This document shows, one piece after another, positions 17,925 through 27,568 of a stretch of DNA of 64,000 nucleotides (its first letter is position 1; each line of letters begins with the position of its first letter). Source of the stretch: Trichormus_B sp936914905 (lineage in GTDB: Bacteria > Cyanobacteriota > Cyanobacteriia > Cyanobacteriales > Nostocaceae); the NCBI RefSeq assembly GCF_039871975.1, contig NZ_JBDPLL010000001.1; one strand, given 5' to 3'. A program made the position numbers and the translations under genes. The notes beneath the pieces were generated by a model. That model was not told the DNA's origin. It ran no database searches and saw only the letters and a program-made list of their open reading frames with translations.

Positions 17925-19457
17925 ATGGAAATTCCCATAGACAAGCTGTGGAGTCAGGTGCTAGAGCGTTTACAGGTAGAGCTATCTTGTCCACCTTTGA
18001 GACTTGGATTAAAACTGCTAGTGCAAAGCAACTAGAAAATAATTGTCTGATAATATGTACACCTAACCTCTTTACCTGAAATTGGCTTCAGAAGTATTAC
18101 ATCAATACTATTGCTCATGTCGTGCAAGATATTGTGGGTTATCCAGTAGAAATTTACATTACTGTAGCTCAATGTGATGAAGTTTCTCAGTTAGTTGAAG
18201 GAGAAGTTGCTTGAGAATTGCCTGCTATCAATCCAATTTTCCGCAAATATATCTAAAAATCAAGAAAAAAGTACAGACTTATATTCTCAGTACATTTTTT
18301 TAAGATTTGTGGTTGGTGCTAATAATCGTATCGCTCATGCTGCTTCTTTGGCTGTAGCAGAATATCCAGGTAAGGAATTTAATCCTTAAAAAAGTACAGA
18401 CTTATATTCTCAGTACGTTTTTTTAAGATTTGTGGTTGGTGCTAATAATCGTATGGCTCATGCTGCTTCTTTGGCTGTAGCAGAATATCCAGGTAAGGAA
18501 TTTAATCCTTTATTTTTATGCGGTGGTGTATTTTTGGGAAAAACTCATTTAATGCAAGCTATTGGTAATTATCGCTGGGAGATTTATCCTGAGTCTAAAA
18601 TATTTTATGTTTCGACTAAGCAGTTTAGTAGTAATTTAATTACTGCTATTCATAATGTATAGTATGCAAAGTTTTCAGGAACATTACCAGGCTGCTGATA
18701 TTTTGTTAGTTGATGATATTCAACTTCTGGAAGGGTAAAGAATATTCTCAATAAGAATTTTTTCATACTTTTAATACGTTAGATGAGGCTGGGAAGCTAG
18801 TTGTGATTCCTTATGACCGTCTTCCTAAGCAAATTCCTAGTCTGCAAGAACGGCTTTATTCGTAGTCTTCTATAGGGTTAATTGCTGATATTCAAAGGCC
18901 CGAGTTAGAAACGCGCATGGCAATTTTGCAAAAAAAAGCTGAATATCGAAATATTCGTTTACTTAGAGATGTAGTTGAATATATTACCTATAATTATACT
19001 TCCAATATTCGTAATTACACTTCTAATATTCGGAAATTGGTAGGGGTGTTAATTCGGGCAGTGGCTCATATTTGGCTTATATTTCTATTTGGGGTTTGGC
19101 AATGACGGTGGAAAATATCGCCCCAGTTTTAGGCACACCTAACAAAAAAACGGAAGCAACACCAGAGGTAATTTTAAATGTGGTGGCAAATTTTTTAAGC
19201 TCTCAATTAAAGATTTAAAAGCTAATTCTCGCAGGAGAGAAATTAGCCGGGCTAGACAAATTGCTATGTATTTAATGCGTCAATATACAGACTTAAGTTT
19301 ACCCAGAATTGGGGAGGAGTTTGGTGCTAAAGACCATACAAAACTGATGTATACTTGCGAGAAAATTACGGAACTACAAGAAGCAGACTGGACCTTAATT
19401 GAAACTTTAGGTCAATTGAGCTATCGAATCAATATGATTAGTCCTTCTCAGAAGTAG
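17925..19457 (+). pseudogene. dnaA: Chromosomal replication initiator DnaA, broken
   Basis: DnaA binds boxes at oriC and opens the DNA. The ATG at 17925 gives MEIPIDKLWSQVLERLQVEL, then a 1-bp deletion near 17990 shifts the frame; domain I continues as FETWIKTASAKQLENN in another frame. Later pieces are recognisable in order: VVGANNRMAHAASLAVAEYPG, the ATPase core, LLVDDIQLLEG, ETRMAILQKKAEYRNIRL and the box-binding helix region SLPRIGEEFGAKDHTK. Lesions include a 123-bp tandem duplication (18265-18510), a TAG at about 18659, further stops, a 21-bp duplication near 19000 and a P-loop change from GGVGLGKT to GGVFLGKT (TTT at 18531). No functional DnaA can be made from it. dnaN follows. Confidence 0.96.
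18265..18510 (+). repeat. 123-bp tandem duplication inside dnaA
   Basis: Two adjacent 123-bp units (18265-18387 and 18388-18510) differ at only two positions that I can see (tacattt against tacgttt, and cgtatcgc against cgtatggc). Each encodes the strand leading to FVVGANNR and AEYPGKEFNP of the DnaA ATPase domain. The unit is 41 codons, so the duplication alone keeps the frame, but it carries stops. Confidence 0.95.
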
Positions 19458-19469
19458 GAGTTTGATCCC

Positions 19470-19861
19470 ATGAATTCTTAAAGGAGGTGAAACTGACTCA
19501 ATCATTCGAGAAGCACTGCAAATATTACGTAATTATGAACAATTAAGTCAATTAGAAATAGTTCTCTCCTTCTTTGCTACATTTCTATTGAATAGTTCGT
19601 TAGTTTAAGAAATAATGAGGTAGGATATAGCGGTATTACAAGAGTCACCTTGGTATCAAGAAATTGTGCGGGAAGGAGAAATTCGCGGATGATGGGAGGA
19701 ATTATATTCGGGGATTGAATTGGCTTTAGAAATTAAGTTTGGTTGCAGGTTTAGAATTGATACCTGTTATTTATGAAATCAGTGATCTACAACAATTGAA
19801 AGCATTTTAACAAGCTATCAGAACTGCAAATAGTGTTGAAGAATTACGAAAGTTATTATAG
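19470..19861 (+). pseudogene. Rpn/PD-(D/E)XK-type nuclease remnant
   Basis: The C-terminal part of a protein resembling the cyanobacterial Rpn-like (recombination-promoting nuclease, transposase-related) family is scattered over different frames. The readable pieces are SIIREALQILRNYEQLSQLE, LQESPWYQEIVREGEIRG and AGLELIPVIYEISDLQQLKA, followed by QAIRTANSVEELRKLL. Stops occur after LLNSSLV, EIRG and KAF, and there is a frameshift near 19745. The N-terminal nuclease core is absent. It sits between dnaA and dnaN, where a gene of this type is not expected as part of the replication operon, so it is probably an insertion that has since decayed. Confidence 0.65.
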
Positions 19862-19884
19862 GTTATGGTAGCTAGATTCCTAAT

Positions 19885-19904
19885 GTTTCCACAGATTTTC
19901 CACA
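19885..19904 (+). promoter_or_regulatory. Two DnaA-box-like sites upstream of dnaN
   Basis: GTTTCCACA (19885-19893) and TTTTCCACA (19896-19904) lie 11 bp apart in the same direction, 66 bp before the dnaN start. The second matches the cyanobacterial DnaA-box consensus TTTTCCACA exactly. They could be part of the ancestral oriC or autoregulatory sites. With DnaA lost they have no obvious ligand. Confidence 0.6.
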
Positions 19905-19970
19905 GCTACGAATCCCGAGTGCTCAGCCTAAAATTTGTTACTATAATCCTTCACCAGTTGAATCTCTACC

Positions 19971-21119
19971 ATGAAATTAGTTTGCTCTCAAAGCGACCTC
20001 AGTACCAATCTTTCACTCGTGAGTCGTGCAGTACCATCAAGACCTACTCATCCCGTACTTGCTAACGTGCTTCTACAAGCGGATGCAGAAACTAACCAGG
20101 TCAGCTTAACAGCTTTTGATCTCAGCTTCGGTATCCGTACCAGTTTTAGTGCTGAGGTAATTGAAGGCGGTGCGATTACTCTTCCTGCTAAACTACTTGT
20201 AGATATTACCTCCCGTCTACCAGAAGGCAAAATCACCCTAGATGACGAATCAGGAGATAACACCGGAGAAGGTATAGTTGTCACCCTCAAACCCAAAAGC
20301 GGCAAGTATCAAGTCCGGGCAATGGGAGCAGAAGAATTCCCCGAATTACCTGTAGTTGAAAGCTCGGAAGCAATTCAACTCACTACGGCTGCACTAATTG
20401 AAGGCTTGAAGGGTTCATTATTTGCTACCAGTGCAGATGAAGCCAAACAAGTCCTCACAGGCGTGCACTTAACGGTTAAACAGGATACCTTAGAATTTGC
20501 GGCTACAGATGGACACCGCCTTGCAGTGCTAGAAACTACTAACGAGCGTCCTATTGATAGTAATGAACAACTAGAAGTGACAGTACCAGCTAGAGTCTTG
20601 CGCGAATTACAGCGGATGTTAGCCCATAGTTCCTCAGAAGAAACGGTAGCCTTATATCTTGATCCTGGTCAAGTCGTATTCTCTTGGCAAAATCAACGCT
20701 TAACGAGTCGGACTTTAGAAGGACAATATCCCGCGTATCGGCAATTAATACCGCGTCAATTTGAGCGACAAGTCATACTAGAACGGCGGCAATTTATCAG
20801 CACCTTAGAGCGAATTGCAGTGTTAGCTGATCAGAAAAATAATATTGTCAAAGTCAGTATTGATAATGCCAATCAAGAAATTACCTTATCTTGTGAAGTG
20901 CAAGATGTGGGTAGTGGTACAGAGTTAATGCCGGCACAGATTTCTGGGGAAGATATAGACATTGCTTTTAACGTCAAATATTTAATGGAAGGCTTGAAAG
21001 AGTTACCATCTTCCGAAATTAAAATGCATTTAAATCAAAGTTTAACTCCGGTAGTTTTTACACCTTTAGGCGGTTTGAAAATGACCTATTTAGCTATGCC
21101 TGTGCAACTTAGGAATTAG
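19971..21119 (+). CDS. dnaN: DNA polymerase III sliding clamp (beta subunit)
   Basis: The homodimeric ring clamp that tethers the replicative polymerase to DNA. The 382-residue frame is uninterrupted from ATG (MKLVCSQSDLSTNLSLVSRA) to the conserved C-terminal LAMPVQLRN ending, with the three-domain length typical for cyanobacteria. Signature regions include HPVLANVLLQA near residue 27, DGHRLAVLET near 173 and the subunit-interface and hydrophobic-cleft stretch TPVVFTPLGGLKMTYLAMPVQL at the end. Its perfect state next to a ruined dnaA shows that replication elongation is still selected while canonical initiation is not. Confidence 0.97.
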   Translation: MKLVCSQSDLSTNLSLVSRAVPSRPTHPVLANVLLQADAETNQVSLTAFDLSFGIRTSFSAEVIEGGAITLPAKLLVDITSRLPEGKITLDDESGDNTGEGIVVTLKPKSGKYQVRAMGAEEFPELPVVESSEAIQLTTAALIEGLKGSLFATSADEAKQVLTGVHLTVKQDTLEFAATDGHRLAVLETTNERPIDSNEQLEVTVPARVLRELQRMLAHSSSEETVALYLDPGQVVFSWQNQRLTSRTLEGQYPAYRQLIPRQFERQVILERRQFISTLERIAVLADQKNNIVKVSIDNANQEITLSCEVQDVGSGTELMPAQISGEDIDIAFNVKYLMEGLKELPSSEIKMHLNQSLTPVVFTPLGGLKMTYLAMPVQLRN

Positions 21120-21129
21120 CATTTCTAGG

Positions 21130-21285
21130 TGACAGGTGGGGAGCATCCCAATTTTGCAAAAATACCGTCAGTTGTCATTCTGTTAGCTTCGCTAACATGA
21201 TGCTGCCCTGCATACCCTGGGGGAAGCGAGCTACAGTATGACAATGAACTTACACATTTGGGATGCTTCCGATAGGTGACAGAGA
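21130..21285. repeat. Imperfect inverted-repeat element after dnaN
   Basis: The ends read ggagcatcccaattt and, inverted, ggaagcatcccaaatgt, both next to a gtgacag stretch. The inside contains a small hairpin gttagcttcgctaac and a ttgtcattctg / atgacaatga inverted pair. No gene is present. It looks like a small dispersed non-coding element and may terminate dnaN. Confidence 0.5.
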
Positions 21286-21317
21286 ATAAGGTAAAAGAAA
21301 AATAATTTCCTAGACTC

Positions 21318-21371
21318 TCACTCCTGACTCCTGACTCCTGACTTCTAACTCCTGACTTCTAACTCCTGACA
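21318..21371. repeat. Short tandem repeat tract (ACTCCTG type)
   Basis: Seven or more near-identical 7-mers of the type actcctg / acttct run in tandem. Such short tandemly repeated sequences are characteristic of heterocystous cyanobacteria. Shorter tracts of the same motif occur near 14600, 40180 and 45236. This tract forms the present 3' end of the neighbouring kinase pseudogene. Confidence 0.85.
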
Positions 21372-24138
21372 TTATGTTTAATGGGGATTTCAATCCAGAA
21401 TTCTGTACCTACATCTGGTTGTGAATTACATTTCAAAATCCCACCATGCTTTTCTAGCACAATTTGGTAACTAATTGATAAACCCAAACCAGTACCTTTT
21501 CCTACTGGCTTAGTGGTGAAAAATGGATCAAATATTCTGTCTCTGACAGCTGAGGGCATTCCTGAACCATTGTCACCAATACGAATGACTGCACTGTTCA
21601 CAGTGTCATTCATTACTCCCACAGTAGTAGAAATAGTAATTTTTCCTGGTTTGGGATTTTCTAATGTATATGTTTTACTAGTTTCTAAAGTATCAATAGC
21701 ATTACACAAAATATTCATAAAGACTTAATTTAGTTGTCCAGCATAACATTCTACCAAAGGTAAATCACCATATTCTTTAATCAGTTCAATGCCAGGAGAT
21801 TTAGGTTTTCCTTTTAAGTGATGCTGTAAAATCAATAGGGTGCTATCAATACCATCATGGATATTCACGTCCTTCATTTCTGACTCATCAAGACGTGAAA
21901 AATTCCGCAAAGATAAGACGATTCGCCGGATTCTATTTACCCCGAATTTCATGGAGGATAAACTTTTGAGTAAATCTTATATGAGAAATTCTAAGTCAAT
22001 TTCTTCGGATTTATCTAAAATATTTTTGCTAGGGTTTGTTAATTCTTGCTGGTGAAGATTGAGCATGGTCAGCAAATTATTAGCATATTCTTAGCATATT
22101 CATGGATATGGGTAAGTTTTCCAGAAATAAAATTAACTGGGTTATTAATTTCATGAGCAACACCCGCTACAAGTTGTCCCAGAGAATACATCTTTTCAGT
22201 TTGAATTAGTTGGGTTTGAGTAGTTTCCAATTCATACAGGGTTTGAGTTAATTATTCCGCTTGCTGTTGATTTTTGACAAGTAATTCTGTTTTTTGAATT
22301 GCTACTCCAAGTTGCCCTGCAATCTGACTGATGAAGTTAACTTCTGAGGTTGTCCATTGAGGAGGAGCAGCATGTTGATAAGTACAAAGTAAACCCCAAA
22401 GTTTTTTCCTGATCAAAATAGGAGCTAAGACAAAAGCATAAATCTGAAACTGTTTTAAGTTATCAACATGACAGGGAGTAAATCCCATTTTATATATATC
22501 ATCTACTGCATAAGTTTTATTATTGCGATATCTTCCTCCTTTTGTTTCTTGTAAATAAGTATCATTCCAAATTGTATTAATTCCCAGTTTGGATTCATCC
22601 AAGTAGTTGTTACTAGTAGCAACAAAATCTCCAACAAATTCTCCGCCCCAATCTGTATTAAATTTATATACAGAAACACGATCAGACTTAATTAATCGAG
22701 AAACTTCTTTAGGAGTTTTTTAAAAAAAAGTATCAGTATCAAGGAATTCACGAATTTTATTAAAAACTCCGAACATAGCTTGTTGTTATTCAGCAGTTTT
22801 TTGCATTTCTAATATCCGTTTATGGACTTGTTTTTCTAAATTTTCATTGAGACTTTTTACCTGTTGCTAAAGTTCATATTGCTGAATTGCTGAGGCAAAA
22901 TGTTTACTAATTTCTATAGCTAGTTCAATTTCTGTATCTGTCCATTGTTGAGCTTGTCCTTGTTTCTATTCGCGCCACAAATCAAAAGATATACGGGTAT
23001 AGAGTTGTCTATTATTTGTGTCAAATTTACCTACACAACGGGTTTCTGTGTCTATTTCATTGCGAAAAAGGCTTAAATAACCCACTAATTCTTGTCGATA
23101 GTGGAGGGGAATCATTAAAATACTGCAAATTTTTGTAGGTTTAAAAGCAAGTTGTAAAATTCTTAAATTAGCATCTTGATAGATATCAGAAATTGGCCAA
23201 ATTTCATATTCACCGGATTTATAATGTTCTCTCCAGACGCTATACTGCTCTAAAATTGGGTATATATTCTGTTCAGCATTAATAGGTTGTTGTCCACATA
23301 CATAAATCTGGAAACAGTTGCTACCAGGAATTAAGCATTCTGTGAGAGCTTAAAAGCTACTATGTTAAAAATCAAAGGCATCATGTCTGATGCATAATCT
23401 GCCTCCAACGCCATTAAAAGCGGCAACTATGGCTTCTAAAGCTGGCTGTAAGCCAATAGTCGGCAGTGAATGAAGCAGGGTGGCAATACCGTTAATCATA
23501 ATTTCTCGTTCGGCTTTGGCACGCGCTTGGATTAGGAGATTATTGTTGTGTGCGATCGCCACAGATAACTGTTCTACTACCAGCTGCACCGCTTCCACTT
23601 CAGATTCTACCACGTCACGGGCTTGAGAATGATGTGATGCTAACAATCCCCACAGTTGATCTTTATGAATAATCAGTGCAACCACTGGAGATTTGACAGC
23701 TATGGGTGTCAAATATTTCATATGACATGCTTCTATAGGACAGTAAAGAATGTGATCAGATGTAATTTCTCCTGTGTTGAGGTCACGTACAGGACTTTGG
23801 CCAATTTCACCAGAATCAACATTAACTACAGAACGCACTCGCGATTTAATAAACAATTCTCGCGCATAGGGAGGTATATCATCAGCAGGAAAATTCAACC
23901 CTAACAACGAGGGTAAACTATTTTTATAAATAGATTCAGCAATAACTTGACCACTTCCATCAGGATGGAATTGATAAATCATCACTCGGTCAGTTTTTAG
24001 TAAGGAACGAACCTCAGCTGTAGTTGCTCTAATAATGTCTTCTAACTCTAAGGATTACCGAATCCGATTTGTAATCCGACGAAGTAGAGTTTCTTGGGCT
24101 ATACCTGTCTGTAGGTCTATTGGTGGGATAGCAACCAT
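21359..24138 (-). pseudogene. Phytochrome-like sensor histidine kinase, broken
   Basis: The minus-strand frame starts at ATG 24138 (MVAIPPIDLQTGIAQETLL). A GAF domain of phytochrome type follows with FPADDIPPYARELF and CPIEACHMKYL; the Cys-His pair is the usual place for bilin attachment, so it was probably a light sensor. A second, ordinary GAF domain (22602-22252, LWGLLCTYQHAAPPQW) and a histidine kinase with ATP-binding part (GDNGSGMPSAVRDRIFDPFF and GKGTGLGLS) come next. Stops and frameshifts lie in every linker, beginning with a TAA near 24057 (NRIR then stop). The order GAF-GAF-HisKA-HATPase is still clear. It probably worked with a response regulator not seen here. Confidence 0.88.
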
Positions 24139-24364
24139 TGTTTTTATACAATAATTATTATTTTACTACAGTCGATTATTCAGATTAATTTTATTAAAAT
24201 AATATACTGTGGACAAAAGCAACAGTGAGTATACTGGCGAGTTATAGACTTAATCATGATTAATTAGATCATAAATTCCCGCAGAATTATCATCAGGGAA
24301 CAGGTGATAGGTAACAGGTGACAATCCACAATTCAAAATTTTCCTGCCTCCTATCACCTACTTG

Positions 24365-25552
24365 CTACACTCTTACACTGTCAGCAAAACGAATTTTCAG
24401 ATAATCATCATCCATTTTTGCTCCTGATGGTTGCAGTGCGGCTAAAGCTTGGGGTAAAACTAAGTTACGGCGATGATTACCAATAGTAATGTTTAATTCG
24501 TCACCAGTTTTACTGAGTTGAATCTGGCTTTTAGGAATATTAGGTAAATAAAGTTCCAAGCTGTATTGGTTATTTTCCTGCACTATTCTGATAGTGGTTT
24601 CTTTGTAATAAGTCTGAGTTGGGTCTTCATCTGGGTAGAGAGTTTCTTTCAGTCTATCTAATGCTGCTAAACCAAACATTTCCTCAGAATAAAGAGGAAT
24701 TTCTTTCACAGGTAAGGGGTGAAAGTTTTCATGAATTTCTTGGCAATATTGCTCTTGATTTTCTTTCCAACGCCGGAAAAAGGGATCTTCAACTTCTTTA
24801 GGAATAATGCGATTAGCTACAACTAAATCCGTCGCTACATTATACAAACTCAGATAAGCATGAGCGCGAAGAGATTCTTTAATCACCATTTTTTCTGGGT
24901 TGGTGACAAGTCGAACGGAGGTTTGAGTATTGTCAGTCAATACTTTTTCCAGTGCTTCTATTTGTTCATAAAACTCATAAGGCGCATCCATTACTTCTTT
25001 ATCTGGTAAAGAAAAACCAGCAATGGGTCTAAACAGCGGTTCTACCAAAGGTCTGAGTGCCACTGAGATATTTTGAAAAGGTTTGTAAAAATGCCGCATA
25101 TACCAGCCACCAACTTCTGGTAAACTTAGCAAACGCAGTGCAGTACCAGTTGGGGCAGAATCAATAATCAAAACGTCAAATTCACCTTCATCATAGTGAC
25201 GTTTCATTCTGACCAAGCCGAAAATCTCATCCATGCCTGGTAAAATTGCCAATTCTTCCGCTTGTATCCCGTCTAAACCCCGTGCCTGTAAAACTTGGGT
25301 AATATAACGCTTTACAGCACCCCAGTTACCTTCTAATTCTTGCAGTGCATCGAGTTCTGCACCCCACAAATTTGGGCGCACTTGTTTGGCATCATGTCCC
25401 AATTCTATATCAAAACTATCTGCTAAGGAGTGAGCAGGATCTGTACTTAAAACCAATGTCCGATAGCCGAGTTCTGCAGACCGAAGTCCAGTGGCTGCGG
25501 CAACGGAGGTTTTACCTACGCCACCCTTACCTGTCATTAAAATTACTCGCAT
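24365..25552 (-). CDS. ArsA/Get3-family anion-transporting-type ATPase
   Basis: A 395-residue soluble P-loop ATPase. The deviant Walker A GKGGVGKTSVAA is at residue 8, the ADP/switch region LSTDPAHSLADSF at 34 and the DSAPTGTALRLL motif at 131. The last 75 residues form an added HSP20-like beta-sandwich domain (YSLELYLPNIPKSQIQL), typical of cyanobacterial ArsA homologues. No arsenic-resistance neighbours are present, and the cysteines of true ArsA are not evident. A role in tail-anchored protein targeting or general anion handling is only inferred from family membership. The gene is complete and lies beside a DUF2358 gene on the same strand, close enough to be co-transcribed. Confidence 0.88.
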   Translation of the reverse strand: MRVILMTGKGGVGKTSVAAATGLRSAELGYRTLVLSTDPAHSLADSFDIELGHDAKQVRPNLWGAELDALQELEGNWGAVKRYITQVLQARGLDGIQAEELAILPGMDEIFGLVRMKRHYDEGEFDVLIIDSAPTGTALRLLSLPEVGGWYMRHFYKPFQNISVALRPLVEPLFRPIAGFSLPDKEVMDAPYEFYEQIEALEKVLTDNTQTSVRLVTNPEKMVIKESLRAHAYLSLYNVATDLVVANRIIPKEVEDPFFRRWKENQEQYCQEIHENFHPLPVKEIPLYSEEMFGLAALDRLKETLYPDEDPTQTYYKETTIRIVQENNQYSLELYLPNIPKSQIQLSKTGDELNITIGNHRRNLVLPQALAALQPSGAKMDDDYLKIRFADSVRV

Positions 25553-25595
25553 GGATGATTTTGTCCTGCCTAAATTTTGTTTACATTTATTTACA

Positions 25596-25985
25596 TTATC
25601 CTTTGTTTGCTGAAAATAGGTGTTGCTTCAGCACATCTAATCGGGAACAATGCCAATAATCAATATGGGAAATAATTAAACCTTCAGAGTTGAGACTTAG
25701 TTCACTCCAACCAGAAATAGATATACGTGGTTTCCAGGGGAGGGGGGAGTTCCAGCTAAGTGTCCAGTCACTTTTAATTGTGTCTTCTTGTTGTTGGATG
25801 TTATGCAAATCCATGTTTAGATTTAAGAAGAAAGTCTGGATAAATTTAATCATCCATTTATAAAGTTCCAAACCACAAAATTTAAAAACAGCATCTTGAA
25901 AACAAACGTCTGGTGCATAAATGCTGTAGGTTTGATGCATGGGAAATCTTTGATAGTCGGCTTTGAGAATTTCAATAATATCCAT
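25596..25985 (-). CDS. DUF2358 family protein
   Basis: The ATG at 25985 (MDIIEILKADYQRFP) gives 129 residues. The motifs YSIYAPDVCFQDAVFKF and TLSWNSPLPWKPRISISGWSEL match the cyanobacterial and plant DUF2358 family, a small NTF2-like fold seen in chloroplast-related proteins. No function is established. The whole family length appears present without stops. It ends 44 bp before the ArsA-like ATPase gene on the same strand, which suggests one transcript. The aromatic-rich NTF2-like pocket would suit binding of a small hydrophobic ligand, but that is inference. Confidence 0.85.
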   Translation of the reverse strand: MDIIEILKADYQRFPMHQTYSIYAPDVCFQDAVFKFCGLELYKWMIKFIQTFFLNLNMDLHNIQQQEDTIKSDWTLSWNSPLPWKPRISISGWSELSLNSEGLIISHIDYWHCSRLDVLKQHLFSANKG

Positions 25986-26109
25986 GATAAGCAATTCAAA
26001 ATTCCAAATTTAAACATAGTGAATAAGACAATTCAAAATACAAAATACTTCCTCCTGTCACCTGCTTTCTCGATCTTGGGTGATTCCTAAATAAATATGC
26101 TATAACCAT

Positions 26110-27070
26110 ACAGGTTGACGAGAGATAGAATCAATGAGTATACCTTCAAATCTGGTCATGACTTCTTTTAAGTTTAGCGGTTCTGGTAGTAAAAAGCTAA
26201 GTCATTACCATAACGCCTGGGTATGAAACCATATTTTTGAGCTAGTGTGATCGCTTTCTGTTCTTGTATGGTTTGTAACACCAAAACTTCCTATCCCGGA
26301 ATTAGAGTTTTTAACTTAGATAAACTCCCCTCTGCTAAAATTGTACCATTTTTCAAAATGCCAATTCGATTACAAAGTCCTTCACGTTCATCTAAAACTC
26401 CGTTCTCACTATAAAATTAGAAGTGTGGAATTATACGTTACGCAGAAGCATAATCCCTCTACCATATTACTATGACCTTATTCCTTTAGTAGGAACGGAG
26501 TAAATGTGTTGTCAATAAGATGGTCATGGCTTAATTTTTCAGTTGGCGAATTAATTCCCAAATTTCATATCTCGCTTCAATATCTAAACCTGTAGTCGGT
26601 TCATCTAGAATTACTAACTGCGGCTGATGTATCAATGCAACAGCAATATTTAACCGTCTTTGCATTCCCCTACTCAGAGTTTATACAGGACTTTTAGCTA
26701 TATCTAATAGATTAACAGCTTTGAGATGTGCTTCGACCTGTTTATTTTTTGTTTCTCTATCCAAACCGTAAATATCAGCAAAAAGTTGCAAATTTTCCGC
26801 ACCAGAAAGGGTTTTATATAAGAGGTTCTCTTGAGGAGCAATCCCAATTACTTTTTTTGTTTATTCGGAAATTGGTTGATTCTTGATTGATGGTAATATA
26901 ATCACTATCAGCATTAAGTATAGATTACAAATAATATTTATTGTCGTTGTTTTTCCCGCTCCATTTGTACCTAATAAACTTTAAACCTCGCCTTTATTAA
27001 TATGTAGCATTAATTTTTTTAAAAGTTTTATGTTTGGGTTAAATTTATTTAAGTTTTTAACTCTTAGCAT
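26110..27070 (-). pseudogene. ABC transporter ATP-binding protein, broken
   Basis: Starting at ATG 27070 (MLRVKNLNKFNPNIKLL), the minus strand encodes an ABC-2-type exporter ATPase. The Walker A GTNGAGKTT, a Q-loop region (IGIAPQENLLYK), the signature SRGMQRRLNIA and Walker B LVILDEPTTGLD can all be read, along with the H-loop TTHL. Stops lie before SLLGTNGAG, after PISE, after AKSPV and after RQLKN. Between the H-loop and the following VLDEREGLCNRIGILKNG a 105-bp miniature element is inserted (26397-26501). Downstream the frame degrades. The permease partner is not seen nearby. Confidence 0.9.
26397..26501 (-). mobile_element. Miniature inverted-repeat element, copy B
   Basis: On the minus strand this reads actccgttcctactaaagga and ends gtgagaacggagt, with inverted ends actccgttc / gaacggagt. 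Aligned with copy A at 2795-2911 the core gtcatagtaat-ggtagagggattatgcttctg is shared, and copy A has an extra 12-bp internal repeat. It interrupts a recognisable coding sequence, so it is a genuine insertion. Confidence 0.8.
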
Positions 27071-27568
27071 ATTAGACCTATTGCAAAATTGTTTCTGTAG
27101 TATGATAGAGAGTTTTATATTTTCTGTATTTTTTGTGTTCTTTGCCCTCGCAAATTCAAACATAACCGTGTAACTCTAACTTTTCACTAAAATAAAGACA
27201 GCCTAGTTTTATAACATAAAATTAATTCTGTAAGAGGTCTATTTATGATTTAAAGTTTTACCTTCTGTAAACTTGAACTGGCGAAAGTTACCAAAAACAG
27301 CAGATTGTAGGTAAAATATAATTGGATCTATGGTTAACTTTGTTATCTCCTATATCAATACTACCTCTATAATAATTTACTCTGATTTACAACTTCCCCC
27401 AGAATGGGAATGAAATGTATTCTGTATTGATTGCTAAATAACATTTCTTGGGATATAAGTAAGAATAACTACGCGTAGCACTGAGCACTGAGTTTTATCA
27501 TGAACTTAATGCATTTCCGATCGCATTCAGACAAAATTGACTCATAACGTTGATAGTAAAAAGTGCTT
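27071..27568. other. AT-rich spacer without a visible gene
   Basis: About 500 bp with strong AT bias and no reading frame that resembles a protein. It separates the divergent ABC ATPase and glycosyltransferase pseudogenes and presumably once held both promoters. Confidence 0.4.

Noticed and set aside
21318..21371. Tandem heptamers considered as a CRISPR array
   Set aside because: The units are 7 bp with no spacers; this is the short tandem repeat type of heterocystous cyanobacteria.
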